Assembly: GCA_964642175.1 (NCBI GenBank)
Contig: CAZXOK010000001.1
Coordinates: forward strand, 372,001-436,000
Reading direction: 5' to 3'
Source of the DNA: JANQGG01 sp964642175
GTDB taxonomy: Bacteria > Bacteroidota > Chlorobiia > Chlorobiales > Chloroherpetonaceae
DNA length: 64,000 nucleotides
Part shown: piece after piece, positions 44,793-55,072 of the stretch
How positions within the stretch are numbered: position 1 is the stretch's first letter
Layout: each line of letters opens with the position of its first letter
Position numbers and translations under genes: made by a program
Notes under the pieces: model-generated
What the model saw: the letters and a program-made list of their open reading frames with translations, nothing else
The model's database searches: none
Told to the model about the DNA's origin: nothing

Positions 44793-46830
44793 TTATTTCA
44801 CCAACATCATTTTAAGGGTTCTGCTGAATCCTTCGGTACTGAGTTGGTAGAAATACACCCCGCTTGAGTAATTGTTTCCATCGAAGTTAAAAACATTATC
44901 TCCGCGCCGGGCATTGATTGCCCGTTTCAGGATCACACGCCCAAGCATGTCGTAGATCTTAAGCGTGGCCAATCCCGCTTTTTTCATGGTAAAGTTGATG
45001 GTGGTGACGGGATTGAATGGGTTGGGGTAGTTTTGTTCAAGCGCATAATCATACACTTTCTGGTTTTCCACAATTTCAGTCACCCTAACTTCAACACTTT
45101 GCGGGTAACGGTGCCTTTGCCCGCTATAATCCACACTCAGGAGCTTGTAGGTGTATGTTTCATCCAGGCTTACATCGGAGTCAATATACCCATAAGGGTG
45201 TTTTTGCGAAGAACTGCCGTGTCCTTTTAAAGCCTCTGTGTTTTCGTAGCTGGCAATTTCAATACCGTTTCTCTCAAGAATAAATTCGGCATTGTTACTC
45301 TCGGTTTGGGTGGCCCAGTTCAATTCTATGCCGTTTGAAGTTGAACGGCCGGAAAAACCAGCCAGGTCAACAGGAAGTGGGTTATCGGTGCCCCACCACC
45401 GATCACGAAATCCGAAAAGCCGGTTAACCCAATTACGGTGATGGTATTGGGGCAATCATAGACCAGTGTGCCGCCAAGAGTTTCCACATCCAGCCATGCC
45501 GAAGTGCTGTCGGCACGTTTCAGGACTTTTAAACCGGTGCAGTTTTCTACCCCGCTTAATCCGGATATATCAATAAGAATGTTATACATGCCATCGGCAA
45601 TGCCTGAATCTACTCTGGCTGTCCAGTAACACTCCGAGAGGTTCAGGATGCCTCCGGGCAGGGCGCCAACAACAGTTGGAGTGGTATCGGTTCGCGATAC
45701 TTCTAGTTGAACATCACCGGAATTTGGTACATAGAACTCAAGAGCAATACCGGCAGCTGGAAAGAGTAGCTGATCGGTACTGCCTGAAAGGATGGTGGCC
45801 ATATGGCTGCGCTGCCAGTAGAGATAAGGATAACCGCCAATGGGTGAGTTAAACTCCCAGATATCTTCATTGGCAGAATCATCGTGCGGGTTATCAGCAA
45901 AATCCCAGGCCAGTTCAAGTCCCAGGGAGTCGGTATCGGTAAAGGTACCCAGGCTTTGCATTTGAGCGGTGGTTTTCCCGTTACCTCCGGCACTGGTTTC
46001 AAGACCCGATGTTTCAATATCCCAAAAGGCATTGCTGATGGTTGAGCTTGAGTTGTATGCAACCAATCCGCCTTTAGTACCCGGGCAACTTACTTGTCCA
46101 GTACTGAAACTGTTTGTGATAGTAGATGAATTATGGTTATTGGCTACAAGGCCACCTGCATAATAGTTTGTTGCACTAACCGGTCCCGAATTATAACTGT
46201 TTAGGATAGAAGAGTTTTCATTACGGCCAACAGACCGCCTACCTGATTAATGCCGGATACATAACCGTTGGCATAGCAATGGGTTATCGTTGAACCGTAT
46301 TCATTACGCCCGACCAAACCCCCAACATAATGCATGGCCGTTACCTTGCCAATGCTGTAAAAATTAGTAAGAATTGAGCTGTTATGTTGCCCAACCAGTG
46401 CGCCTACATATTGGTTGCCATTAACCACAATATTGGTTACACCCAGGTTTTCAATGATAGCTCCGTTGGTGAATCCGAATAACCCGACATAAATACTACG
46501 ATCAATTTTTATAGCATTTATTACATGATTGTTGCCATCGTATGTGCCTGAAAATGGCCTGGAGCTGCTCGAACCAATCGGTTGCCAACCTTGGCCGCCA
46601 AACCAGGTGGCTGTAGCTGATGCATCAATTTCCTGGGTTTGTTTAATAAAACTGCCCGAAAAGCTGTTTCCCTTTTGAACCTGGTCGCTAACCCAGTAGA
46701 GATTTTCGAGAGAACTGATCAGGTAAGGGTCTGTTTTAGTTCCCTGGCCACCTGGCGGTGTGGCCGTTTGTGAGAATGCATGTGTGGAGAAAAAACAGAA
46801 TAAAAGGCAGCAAGTTATGAAGTGCTTCAT
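44793..46830 (-). pseudogene. GLUG-repeat type IX cargo protein broken by two frameshifts
   Basis: Three overlapping or adjacent frames belong to one gene. The start (46830) has a signal peptide and GLUG repeats (YVGLFGFTNG, YVGALVGQHNSS, YVGGLVGRNEYGS) and stops at 46201. The repeat continues in the next frame from 46228 (GRNENSSIL, then AGGLVANNHNSS) and runs to about 45392 (GFSDFVIGGG). The third frame carries TDNPLPVDLAGF and the C-terminal sorting domain (YPNPFNPVTTINF to SRTLKMMLVK), ending at 44793. Each junction needs one added base: near 46230 (CTG-TTGGC for CTGGTTGGC) and in a run of four C at 45391-45394. Restored, it would encode about 679 residues, secreted through SprA. As read, the sorting signal is lost, so it is a pseudogene unless the sequence is wrong. 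Confidence 0.88.
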
Positions 46831-47060
46831 GACCAGTTAGGGTTTTTGGAATCAAAAAAAACCAAATTCAGAACAAACGAAACACAGAAATAAAATCAGT
46901 AGAGGAACAGTAGGTACTTATGGTAGTAAAGCTTTGTCTTAGATGATCCCATTTGATGAAATAGACTCATACATAAATGCATCAAAATATAACCATAAAA
47001 TTTATGCTCGCAATGCTTAATTCTATGAACGCTGAAACTTGTCAAGGGTATAAAAAATAA

Positions 47061-47088
47061 AAAACCCGCTCAAAAGGCGGGTTTTTGG
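47061..47088. terminator. Bidirectional terminator downstream of fbp
   Basis: Stem CCCGC (47065-47069) with GCGGG (47077-47081), flanked by an A-run and a T-run. It serves fbp, which ends at 47106 on the minus strand. The rest of the 46831-47105 gap is AT-rich, should hold the GLUG gene promoter, and shows nothing else. Confidence 0.85.
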
Positions 47089-47105
47089 TAACGGTTGGTG
47101 GTTGG

Positions 47106-48140
47106 TTAATGAGGCGGACAGTGTTCGGCGTCCATTTCAACATCGCGCAAGCCCTGTTCAAATTCCTCGGCGATCTTAACATCTTCTTCACTGCCAATAA
47201 ACAGCGGCGTGCGTTGATGGAGCTTGGTTGGTTGAATTTCCATAATACGCTTCTTGCCGTCGCTGGCTCTTCCGCCGGCCTGCTCGCAAATAAAAGCCAA
47301 CGGGTTGGCTTCGTACATCAACCGAAGTTTGCCTTCCGGGGCTTTTTTACTTCTGGGATACAGGAATACGCCACCATACAACAGGTTTCTGTGGAAGTCG
47401 GCCACGCAGGAACCGATATACCGGCCGGAGTAAGGACGGTTGGTTTCCTTATCATCCATCTGCAGGTACTTAATGTAATTTTTTATGCCATCATCCAAGT
47501 AGCGGTAATTGCCTTCGTTCAACGAGTAAATTTTACCTCGTTTCGGTGTTTTAATATTCGGATGTGAAAGCAAAAATTCACCGATAGACGGATCCAGCGT
47601 ATAGCCATGAACACCGTTTCCCGTGGTAAAGACAAGCATGGCCGATGAACCGTAGATCACATACCCGGCGGCAATTTGCTCCACACCGGCCTGAAGACAA
47701 TCCTCCAGCGTGGCTTCCTCACTGGTTGATTTACGCTTGAATATTGAAAAAATAGTACCAACACTTACATTGGCATCAATATTTGAAGAGCCGTCCAATG
47801 GGTCGAACAAAAGAACATAATTACCATACTTATTTTTAGGTGGGAAAATGATATCTTCGTTTTCTTCGGAGGCCATCACAGCAAAACGGCCGTGGTGTCC
47901 GATCGCTTTTATGAACTGTTCATTGGCGAACAAATCCAGTTTTTTTACTTCTTCGCCCTGAACATTAATTTCATCAGCCGAGCCAAGAATATCCACCAGA
48001 CCAGCACGCGATACCTGCCGCCAGATCAGTTTGGATGCAAAAGATACATCGTGCAACAGCTTGGTTAATTCGCCGGTTGCATGAGGGTAGTTATATTGTT
48101 GTTCAATGATGTGCCTTTCAATGGTAATGAGGTCACCCAT
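47106..48140 (-). CDS. fbp: Fructose-1,6-bisphosphatase, class I
   Basis: Removes the 1-phosphate of fructose-1,6-bisphosphate in gluconeogenesis. The 344-residue protein has the metal-binding signature LLFDPLDGSSNIDANVSVGT near residues 108-127, the upstream acidic ASEENEDI, and the substrate-binding region YSGRYIGSCVADFHRNL with ICEQAGGRASDGKKRI near the end. All key residues are present. It is divergent from recJ, with 117 bases between the starts, and ends at a strong terminator. Confidence 0.97.
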   Translation of the reverse strand: MGDLITIERHIIEQQYNYPHATGELTKLLHDVSFASKLIWRQVSRAGLVDILGSADEINVQGEEVKKLDLFANEQFIKAIGHHGRFAVMASEENEDIIFPPKNKYGNYVLLFDPLDGSSNIDANVSVGTIFSIFKRKSTSEEATLEDCLQAGVEQIAAGYVIYGSSAMLVFTTGNGVHGYTLDPSIGEFLLSHPNIKTPKRGKIYSLNEGNYRYLDDGIKNYIKYLQMDDKETNRPYSGRYIGSCVADFHRNLLYGGVFLYPRSKKAPEGKLRLMYEANPLAFICEQAGGRASDGKKRIMEIQPTKLHQRTPLFIGSEEDVKIAEEFEQGLRDVEMDAEHCPPH

Positions 48141-48257
48141 AAGAAGTCTCCGGAAATTTAGTTAGTCGGTAAATTCTATTATCTATGGTATAAGCCATTA
48201 ATCAAGTTAAAGATTTACGGCCGAACATCAAATTAAAAACCCAACCATTAGAACAAT

Positions 48258-49955
48258 ATGAGAAAATTTCGTTGGCATGTGCTTGCTCCCGATCCCGGTA
48301 AAGTGGATGCACTCTCCCAAGCCATTAACGTCAGTCAGCCAATAGCCAAAGCACTGGTTAATCGGGGTATTGAAACCTATGATGAGGCCAAGGCATTTTT
48401 CAGGCCAACGATTTCCGATCTTCATTCACCTTTTTTGATGAATGACATGCCGAAGGCTACCGACCGGGTGATGCACGCTCTTGAAAAAAAGGAAAAAATC
48501 CTGATTTATGGTGATTACGACGTCGATGGCACCACCAGCACAGCCATGCTGGTTCTCTTTTTTCGTTCGCTTGGCGCCAACATCGACTACTACATCAACG
48601 ATCGGCACACCGAAGGCTATGGTATTTCCGATGAAGGCATAGAATATGCCGGGAGGAGCGGAGCAACGCTCATTATTTCTGTTGATTGCGGCATACGGGC
48701 CAAAAAAGAGGTTTCGGAGAGCAATGCCAAAGGAATTGATTTTATCATCTGCGACCATCACGAACCCGAGGATTTACCCGAGGCACTGGCCATTCTGAAT
48801 CCCAAGCGTAAAAACTCCACCTACCCCTACAAGGATTTATGTGGGTGCGGGGTGGCCTTTAAGCTCCTGCAGGCCATTGCTGAAAAACACTCACTGCCAA
48901 CAGATGATGTCTTATCCTACCTGGATTTTGTGTGCCTGGCTATCGCGGCCGATATTGTGGAGATGACCGGTGAGAACCGCGCCATGATGGTCTTAGGCCT
49001 GGAACGGATGAATACCAATCCCAGGAAGAATTTTAAAATTATGGCCGAGGTGTGCCGCCTGGATCTGAACACCATTTCCAGTGCAGGAATTGTTTTTGGT
49101 ATAGCCCCTCGCATAAATGCAGCCGGGCGCATGAACCATGCCAAAGATGCCCTGAACTGGATGATAGAGCAGGACGAGTCGGAGATTAAAACACTGGCCA
49201 TGAACCTGGAGCAAGTTAATACCGAACGCCGGGAAGTGGATCTTGCCATTTTCAAAGAAGCTGATGCTATGGCCAATACAGCGGCGCATAGTTTTCACTC
49301 CTCCCTGGCCCTCTACAAAGACGACTGGCATTTAGGCGTCATCGGGATTGTGGCCTCGCGAATTTTAGAGAAGTATTATCGCCCGACTGCCATTCTGGCT
49401 GCCTCGGATGGGGTTCTGAAAGGCTCGGTACGCAGCGTTCAGGGAGTAAATGTCTATGAAGCCCTGCGCGAATGCCAGGCGCATCTGGTTCAGTATGGCG
49501 GGCATGAATTTGCTGCTGGTTTAACACTTTTGCCGGAACAGCTCGATGAGTTCCGCAGGGCTTTTGATGAAGCCTGCGAAAAGCAATTTCATCTGGAATT
49601 GCAAACCCCGGAAATTAAGATTGATGCCGAAATAGACCTGGAGCAGATCACACCAAAGTTTTATAATGTCTTGCAACAGTTTGCACCGTTTGGTCCCAAA
49701 AACCACCACCCCGTTTTTTTAAGCCGCGGACTCCGGCTTATGCGCAAACCCCAGCTTTTAAAAGACGCCCATATCAAATGCACGGTTGGCAATGGCTCTG
49801 GCACGGTGTTTGATGCCATTGGCTTTAATATGCCTGAAAAATTTTCAGATCTTCAGAACCCCAACTCAGCCATAGATTTGGTCTATGCTATCGATGAAAA
49901 CACCTGGAACGGCAAAACCTCGCTCCAGCTTAAAATCAAGGATTTATGGGCTTAA
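48258..49955 (+). CDS. recJ: Single-stranded-DNA exonuclease RecJ
   Basis: A 5'-3' exonuclease on single-stranded DNA, used in mismatch, base-excision and recombination repair. The DHH-family motifs are all visible in the 565 residues: LIYGDYDVDGTTSTAML, SVDCGIRAKKE, ICDHHEP and the DHHA1 region VKGSVRSV-like LKGSVRSVQGVNVYEAL with QYGGHEFAAGLTL. The C-terminal OB-fold domain follows (HIKCTVGNGSGTVFDAIGF). Length is normal. Stands alone on the plus strand. Confidence 0.96.
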   Translation: MRKFRWHVLAPDPGKVDALSQAINVSQPIAKALVNRGIETYDEAKAFFRPTISDLHSPFLMNDMPKATDRVMHALEKKEKILIYGDYDVDGTTSTAMLVLFFRSLGANIDYYINDRHTEGYGISDEGIEYAGRSGATLIISVDCGIRAKKEVSESNAKGIDFIICDHHEPEDLPEALAILNPKRKNSTYPYKDLCGCGVAFKLLQAIAEKHSLPTDDVLSYLDFVCLAIAADIVEMTGENRAMMVLGLERMNTNPRKNFKIMAEVCRLDLNTISSAGIVFGIAPRINAAGRMNHAKDALNWMIEQDESEIKTLAMNLEQVNTERREVDLAIFKEADAMANTAAHSFHSSLALYKDDWHLGVIGIVASRILEKYYRPTAILAASDGVLKGSVRSVQGVNVYEALRECQAHLVQYGGHEFAAGLTLLPEQLDEFRRAFDEACEKQFHLELQTPEIKIDAEIDLEQITPKFYNVLQQFAPFGPKNHHPVFLSRGLRLMRKPQLLKDAHIKCTVGNGSGTVFDAIGFNMPEKFSDLQNPNSAIDLVYAIDENTWNGKTSLQLKIKDLWA

Positions 49956-50087
49956 TCACATGTTAATGTTTTAAACTCTCATTTGTGGGTATCTTAAATT
50001 CAACAATTGTTGCCTTAAAATAAAGAGGACATTTGGGTTATATCTGCTGTGTTTTCAACCTTTTTTCTCACCCAAAACACGAAAATT

Positions 50088-53018
50088 ATGAAACTCAATT
50101 ACTGGTTTAACCCGACATTACTTTTCTTGCTGGTTTTTGGTCTATTATCAAATATTGAAGAATTGGCCGCTTCTGATCTTAATAATTCTTATGTAAGATA
50201 TTCATCTACTAATCCTGTAAAGCCAATTATTGGAAAAACACCGATTAAAAATCAATCAAGTTCATTGCATCAGAGATTAAATGGTTATGAAAAACCTCTA
50301 CCCAGTATAGGTTCTGATGTACAAGTTTCAACACATCTCCCTTTAAAGTTTCAAGGTTCAGTTAATCAAACCATGGGAACCAGTTTTACAACAATTGATT
50401 TTGATACCAATGCAGCACGAGGAGGTTTTTACAATATTCCGCCAGATCCATGTTCAGCAACAGGCCAGGATCATGTTGTACTTGTTGTTAATACCTCAAT
50501 AGAATGGTACACTAAATCCGGCTCACGATTAGCTTCCATGAGCTTGAAAAATTTTTTTGGTGCTCTAACTAATACATTTGATCCCAAAGTTATTTACGAC
50601 CAATATGAAGATCGTTTTGTGGTTGTTACGCTTGAAAAAACATTTTCACCAGATACATCCTTTATGTATGTCGCGGTATCTCAAACAGGAGATCCGACTC
50701 AAGGCTGGTATGGTATTCGCTTAGATGTTAAACAAAGTTCAAGTGGCGATCAATACTGGTTTGACTATCCTGGTTTTGCAGTTGACAATCAAGCAGTTTA
50801 TATAACTGGAAACTATTTTCCATTTTCTTCTGGTACTGACTTTTTCACTCGTTTAATAGCCATCGATAAAGGAACTTCGGGTGGATTCTATAGCGGAAGT
50901 TCAGCAACATCTTATATTCATGATCCGGTGACATCTTCAGGTGGTGAGCAAACTACCTTACAACCTGCACATATGTTTGGATCTCAATCAGGTGTTTCAA
51001 CATTTATCGTTTCATATAGTGGATTGACATTGGGTACAGATGAAGGTTTACAAATCATCCAAATATCAAATCCATTATCTGGATCACCGGCATACAACCG
51101 TCAGAATATAATTGTAGGGGATATTACAAATCCATTAATTGGTTTGCATGATGCCCCTCAATTGGGTTCAGCCCAAACCATAGAAGTAAATGACAGACGA
51201 GCCTTAAATGCCGTTTGGCGCGACAATGTTTTATGGGCAGTTGCTTGTGGTCTGCCAAATTCAGGTATTAATTCCGGGCAAGCTACTGCGCGTTGGTGGA
51301 AAATAGATACCCAAAATCTGCTCTCGCTATCTTTATTAGATCAGGACGAAATCGGGGGAGAAGATTTAGGCACGGGTACATACACGTTTTTCCCCTCTAT
51401 TGGCGTAAATGAATGGGGCGACGCAGTGATTGGTTTCAGTGCGTCTAACGCTTCCATATATGGCGGCGCTTACTATGCCTACATGCCGGCAGATTCTTCA
51501 TCTTTTGGTTCCACGATGACGGTTAAAGCCGGTGAAGTGCCATACTACCGGGCATTTGGTGGCTCAAGAAACCGCTGGGGGGATTATTCATCGGTGGCTA
51601 TTGACCCGGTTGATAACTCCTTTTGGGTTTTTAACGAGTATGCCAAATCAACATTAACAGGTGATTTAGGTTTAACAGGTGAAACAGGTGCATGGGGTAC
51701 GGCAATTTTAAATGTTGATCCGGTTGTTCCAGTTCCTTCATCCATATCAGCTTCCAACGAAACCACATCCAGCATCGATTTAGATTGGGCAGGTAACAGC
51801 CCGGAGTTCAGGATCTTGCAAAAAGAAGGATCTTCCTCTTCTTCGGTGACGGATGGAACTGTTTTATACGAAGGCTCAAATCTGAGTGATCAGGCAAGCG
51901 GATTAGATGAAAACAATGCCTACTTCTACACGGTGTATGGTAAGTCAGGGGCGCACTTTTCGGCCACTCCCGCAAAAGTAGCAACTCGAACCCTTTCCTC
52001 TTCACCAGGTGATTCAACCGTATTGTCTTACTTGAATGGCGAAACCGGTTCGAAAACATTTGGGTCTACCGGTATATCCATCGATCTGACCACACCAACT
52101 GCAACGGATGGATCCATTAATGTGGTGCTTGGTTCAAATCCGGGTTCAGCTCTATTGCCACCGACCATTCAAAATATCTCCCAGGATAAATACTGGACCA
52201 TCACAAACAGTGGATTAAGTGCCATGGTCTATGACATTACCTTTGATCTGACTGGAGTTTCGGGTATTGATGCATTTGGAACTCTGAGTATGTTAAAAAG
52301 GGACGGGATTGGCCAACCCTGGGCAGATTTGAAAGATGATGGTTTTACCCATTCATATTCAAGTCCAAACATAACAGTAGCTGGCTTGAGCTCATTTTCT
52401 GATTTTGCTATAGGCGGGGGTTCTGATAACCCGCTCCCGGTAGAGATTTCTGAATTTTCAGCAAACGCCTTAGATGATGGAATTAACATACAATGGACAA
52501 CTCAAGCTGAAACCGATAACCTCGGTTTCATTTTAACAAGAAATGGTAACCAGATTGCCAGTTATGAAAGTCATGCCTCATTGAGAGGTCAGGGTACCTC
52601 GCTTCAGTCCAGTAAATACAATTTTTTAGATGCAGATCTAGAAAAAGGTAATGAATATACCTACAACCTTATTAGTGTAGATATTACAGGCGAGAGGCAC
52701 ACTTATCGACAAACCATAGAAGTGAAAGCTACAAAAGCGATTGAATCGGAACAGCCTCTTAAATATGCCCTCTGGCAGAATTACCCCAATCCGTTCAATC
52801 CCAGCACAACCATTAGCTATGCATTGGAAAAGGCCGGCCCGGCAACCTTTAAAGTGTTTGATTTATTAGGCCGTGAGGTGTTTGCCGTGGAGCTTCAAGC
52901 AGGCATCGGGCCAAATACCTATACATTTAATGCAAACAATCTGACCAGCGGTGTGTATTTCTACCAACTCAGTGCCGAAGGGTTCAGCAAAACCATGAAA
53001 ATGTTGCTGATGAAATAA
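50088..53018 (+). CDS. Secreted type IX cargo protein with C-terminal sorting domain
   Basis: A 976-residue secreted protein of unknown function. Start ATG 50088 gives a normal signal peptide (TLLFLLVFGLLSNIEELAAS); a GTG at 50049 would add 13 unlikely residues. Residues about 100-560 form a large beta-rich domain (PKVIYDQYEDRFVVVTLE, GGSRNRWGDYSSVAIDP) seen in other secreted proteins and perhaps a beta-propeller. A fibronectin III-like domain follows (SISASNETTSSIDLDWAG), then a short module ending FSDFAIGGG, the DNPLPVEISEF module, and the sorting domain YPNPFNPSTTISYALEK to SKTMKMLLMK. The last about 250 residues closely match the broken gene at 44793-46830. Export through SprA is expected. 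Codon composition of the first half looks more AT-rich than that of the middle. Confidence 0.87.
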   Translation: MKLNYWFNPTLLFLLVFGLLSNIEELAASDLNNSYVRYSSTNPVKPIIGKTPIKNQSSSLHQRLNGYEKPLPSIGSDVQVSTHLPLKFQGSVNQTMGTSFTTIDFDTNAARGGFYNIPPDPCSATGQDHVVLVVNTSIEWYTKSGSRLASMSLKNFFGALTNTFDPKVIYDQYEDRFVVVTLEKTFSPDTSFMYVAVSQTGDPTQGWYGIRLDVKQSSSGDQYWFDYPGFAVDNQAVYITGNYFPFSSGTDFFTRLIAIDKGTSGGFYSGSSATSYIHDPVTSSGGEQTTLQPAHMFGSQSGVSTFIVSYSGLTLGTDEGLQIIQISNPLSGSPAYNRQNIIVGDITNPLIGLHDAPQLGSAQTIEVNDRRALNAVWRDNVLWAVACGLPNSGINSGQATARWWKIDTQNLLSLSLLDQDEIGGEDLGTGTYTFFPSIGVNEWGDAVIGFSASNASIYGGAYYAYMPADSSSFGSTMTVKAGEVPYYRAFGGSRNRWGDYSSVAIDPVDNSFWVFNEYAKSTLTGDLGLTGETGAWGTAILNVDPVVPVPSSISASNETTSSIDLDWAGNSPEFRILQKEGSSSSSVTDGTVLYEGSNLSDQASGLDENNAYFYTVYGKSGAHFSATPAKVATRTLSSSPGDSTVLSYLNGETGSKTFGSTGISIDLTTPTATDGSINVVLGSNPGSALLPPTIQNISQDKYWTITNSGLSAMVYDITFDLTGVSGIDAFGTLSMLKRDGIGQPWADLKDDGFTHSYSSPNITVAGLSSFSDFAIGGGSDNPLPVEISEFSANALDDGINIQWTTQAETDNLGFILTRNGNQIASYESHASLRGQGTSLQSSKYNFLDADLEKGNEYTYNLISVDITGERHTYRQTIEVKATKAIESEQPLKYALWQNYPNPFNPSTTISYALEKAGPATFKVFDLLGREVFAVELQAGIGPNTYTFNANNLTSGVYFYQLSAEGFSKTMKMLLMK

Positions 53019-53041
53019 GCGGGATTTTTAAAAATGGACAT

Positions 53042-53070
53042 AAAAAAAGCGGGCCAAGTGCCCGCTTTTT
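53042..53070. terminator. Bidirectional terminator between cargo gene and mtnA
   Basis: Stem GCGGGC (53049-53054) with GCCCGC (53060-53065), loop CAAGT, A-run before and T-run after. It stops the cargo gene (plus) and mtnA (minus). Confidence 0.88.
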
Positions 53071-53093
53071 GTTGAATGCTTGTGTAAGTGGGC

Positions 53094-54191
53094 TTAACAG
53101 GATGTGCCAACCGAAGTTGCTTTTGCAGAGGTTTCAACGGCAGATTTAATCACTTCCACATAATCACCGGTCAATGCATCTGTTTCGGTGATGATGCCAC
53201 GGATAAATTTGGAAGGGGTCATATCAAAGGCATAGTTAACCACCGGTGTACTTTCTGTTGCTACCTGGCGGCCATAAATGCTGCGAAGTTCATCGCCATC
53301 GCGCTCTTCAATCGGGATATGTGTACCATCCGGAATAGCGATATCAATGGTAGAAACCGGTGCGGCAATGTAGAAAGGCAGGTTGTGCTCGTGGCAAAGC
53401 ACAGCATGGTTAAAGGTGCCAATTTTATTAGCGGTATCGCCATTTGCTGCAATTCTGTCGGCGCCAACAATGGCAAAATCAATTTTACCTCTTTGCATTA
53501 AGATTCCTGAAGACGAGTCGGCGTGGGAAAAGAATGGGATTTGTTCCTGCTCCAACTCCCAGGCTGTTAAACGCAAACCCTGCAGGAGCGGGCGACTTTC
53601 AGCGGTATAGACACAGTTGATCAAGCCTTCCTGGTAGGCTTTTTTAATAACACCAAGTGCGGTTCCCAATCCACCGGTAGCCAATGTGCCTGTGTTGCAA
53701 TGGGTAAGCACATTTAGCTTACGCTCAGCCAGAATATGGCCAAGATCTTTTTTGATCTGCTCAACGCCGTTACGGGCCATATCTTCACAATTCTGGATCT
53801 CTTTATCATGTATCGCCCGGGCTTCCTGTAAAATCAATTCATTAAACTCAGGAAGCTGTGTGTCTTCGAAACGGGCATTAAAGACGTCTTTCATGCGGGC
53901 AGTGGCATAAAACAAATTAACCGCAGTCGGACGTGAGGCTTCGACCTCTTGAATGATTTTGTTGAAATATGGTTTGAAATCTTTTTTCTTGCCTTCGTAA
54001 CTCTGAACAGCCAGAACCACGGTATATCCTGCAGCAACACCGATTAAAGGAGCGCCACGCAGAGCAAGGGTTTTAATGGCATCAATGGCACTTAAATAAT
54101 CGTTGGTATCAACATAGGTTTCTTTTAACGGGAGAAAACGCTGATCGAGGTATCGCAGACGATTCTGATCAAAAGAGATGGCATCAATCAT
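53094..54191 (-). CDS. mtnA: S-methyl-5-thioribose-1-phosphate isomerase
   Basis: Isomerises methylthioribose-1-phosphate to methylthioribulose-1-phosphate in methionine salvage. The 365 residues show the family pattern: ALRGAPLIGVAAGY near the N-terminus, LTHCNTGTLATGGLGTALG with the catalytic cysteine, YTAESRPLLQGLRLTAWEL, and VGADRIAANGDTANKIGT with the catalytic aspartate, then FYIAAPVSTID. Complete. The purine nucleoside phosphorylase on the same strand upstream could make its substrate from methylthioadenosine. Other mtn genes are not in the window. The ending TSVGTSC with a terminal cysteine is unremarkable but noted. Confidence 0.95.
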   Translation of the reverse strand: MIDAISFDQNRLRYLDQRFLPLKETYVDTNDYLSAIDAIKTLALRGAPLIGVAAGYTVVLAVQSYEGKKKDFKPYFNKIIQEVEASRPTAVNLFYATARMKDVFNARFEDTQLPEFNELILQEARAIHDKEIQNCEDMARNGVEQIKKDLGHILAERKLNVLTHCNTGTLATGGLGTALGVIKKAYQEGLINCVYTAESRPLLQGLRLTAWELEQEQIPFFSHADSSSGILMQRGKIDFAIVGADRIAANGDTANKIGTFNHAVLCHEHNLPFYIAAPVSTIDIAIPDGTHIPIEERDGDELRSIYGRQVATESTPVVNYAFDMTPSKFIRGIITETDALTGDYVEVIKSAVETSAKATSVGTSC

Positions 54192-54316
54192 AACAAAACA
54201 TGAATTATAGTTTGAAAAACGTTTTTTTGGTGTAGTACTCTGATGGCAGGAAGTTACAAAAAGAGCGGGGAAAGGAAAATGTTTCCTAAAAAATAACTCC
54301 TGTTAAAACAAGTGCT

Positions 54317-54880
54317 TTACTGTTTTTTAACGATCGAACAAGTGTGCTTTAAGAAAATGTAGTTGCCTTGCTCCAGCCCGGTTACGTAGTCGGTGAACCA
54401 CTCTTGAATAGAATTGGCTACTTTTTCGCGAGAGGGATTGTCGTGATAAAGGGTTATGATCTGGCCATAGGTACCGCTTTTGGTTGGGTTCAGGTCAACA
54501 CACAGGTGATCGCCCGCCCCGTTTTCAGTAAATGGCAGCCAGTGCTTATCCCACCATACCGGTTGAATTTCGGGATCGGATTGGCTTTTCAAATAGCTGA
54601 ACTCGCCATCCTCGGATAGCTCCAACCAATGCTCCCACTCCGTAACCATTCGTTGTAGCGAGATGAATTCATGCTCGTTAAACAACAGAGTTCGCCGCAT
54701 GTCCTGCCCGTTATGCAACTGGTAAAACGACTTAAGATCTTCGGTAAACTTCATATCCAGTTGTTTTTCAGCTTTCTTGAATTGGCTTTCAGTTGCTCCT
54801 TTTCTTAGCAATCGGTAGGGTCGCGGGACATTTGCTTTAAGCCAGGTTTCGTAGCGTAACCACAAATCAGGTATGGACAT
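54317..54880 (-). CDS. SMI1/KNR4 (SUKH) family protein
   Basis: A 187-residue protein of the SUKH fold. Typical segments are LLRKGATESQFKKAEKQL, FTEDLKSFYQLHNGQD and ENGAGDHLCVDLNPTKSGT with GQIITLYHDN near the end. Family members include yeast cell-wall regulators and many immunity proteins that neutralise polymorphic toxins. No toxin gene lies beside it, so an immunity role has no local support. Cytoplasmic. It stands between mtnA and the phosphorylase gene, 125 bases upstream of mtnA. Confidence 0.87.
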   Translation of the reverse strand: MSIPDLWLRYETWLKANVPRPYRLLRKGATESQFKKAEKQLDMKFTEDLKSFYQLHNGQDMRRTLLFNEHEFISLQRMVTEWEHWLELSEDGEFSYLKSQSDPEIQPVWWDKHWLPFTENGAGDHLCVDLNPTKSGTYGQIITLYHDNPSREKVANSIQEWFTDYVTGLEQGNYIFLKHTCSIVKKQ

Positions 54881-55021
54881 GGCAGTCGAGTTTATGGTTT
54901 CAGGAATAGCTGTGCAGGCATCCGTTTTGTATAGGATTTAATGATTGTAGGATACTTTTTGGATACCTTTTGGCAAGATACACGTTCAGGTTTTGGAATG
55001 AAATAAGACCGTGATTTTCGA

Positions 55022-55056
55022 TAAAAAAAAGGGATGCACACGGCATCCCTAAAAAA
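55022..55056 (-). terminator. Terminator of the purine nucleoside phosphorylase gene
   Basis: Perfect eight-base stem AGGGATGC (55030-55037) with GCATCCCT (55043-55050). On the minus strand a run of eight T follows. It begins about 17 bases past the stop of the phosphorylase gene. Confidence 0.88.
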
Positions 55057-55072
55057 CTATGCAATAAATACC

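Noticed and set aside
46201..46830. GLUG protein as a complete short secreted protein of 209 residues
   Set aside because: The GLUG repeat continues without gap in the next frame, so the stop is a frameshift product and not a natural end.
54317..54880. SMI1/KNR4 gene as part of a toxin-immunity locus
   Set aside because: No toxin-like gene with a repeat or secretion domain adjoins it.
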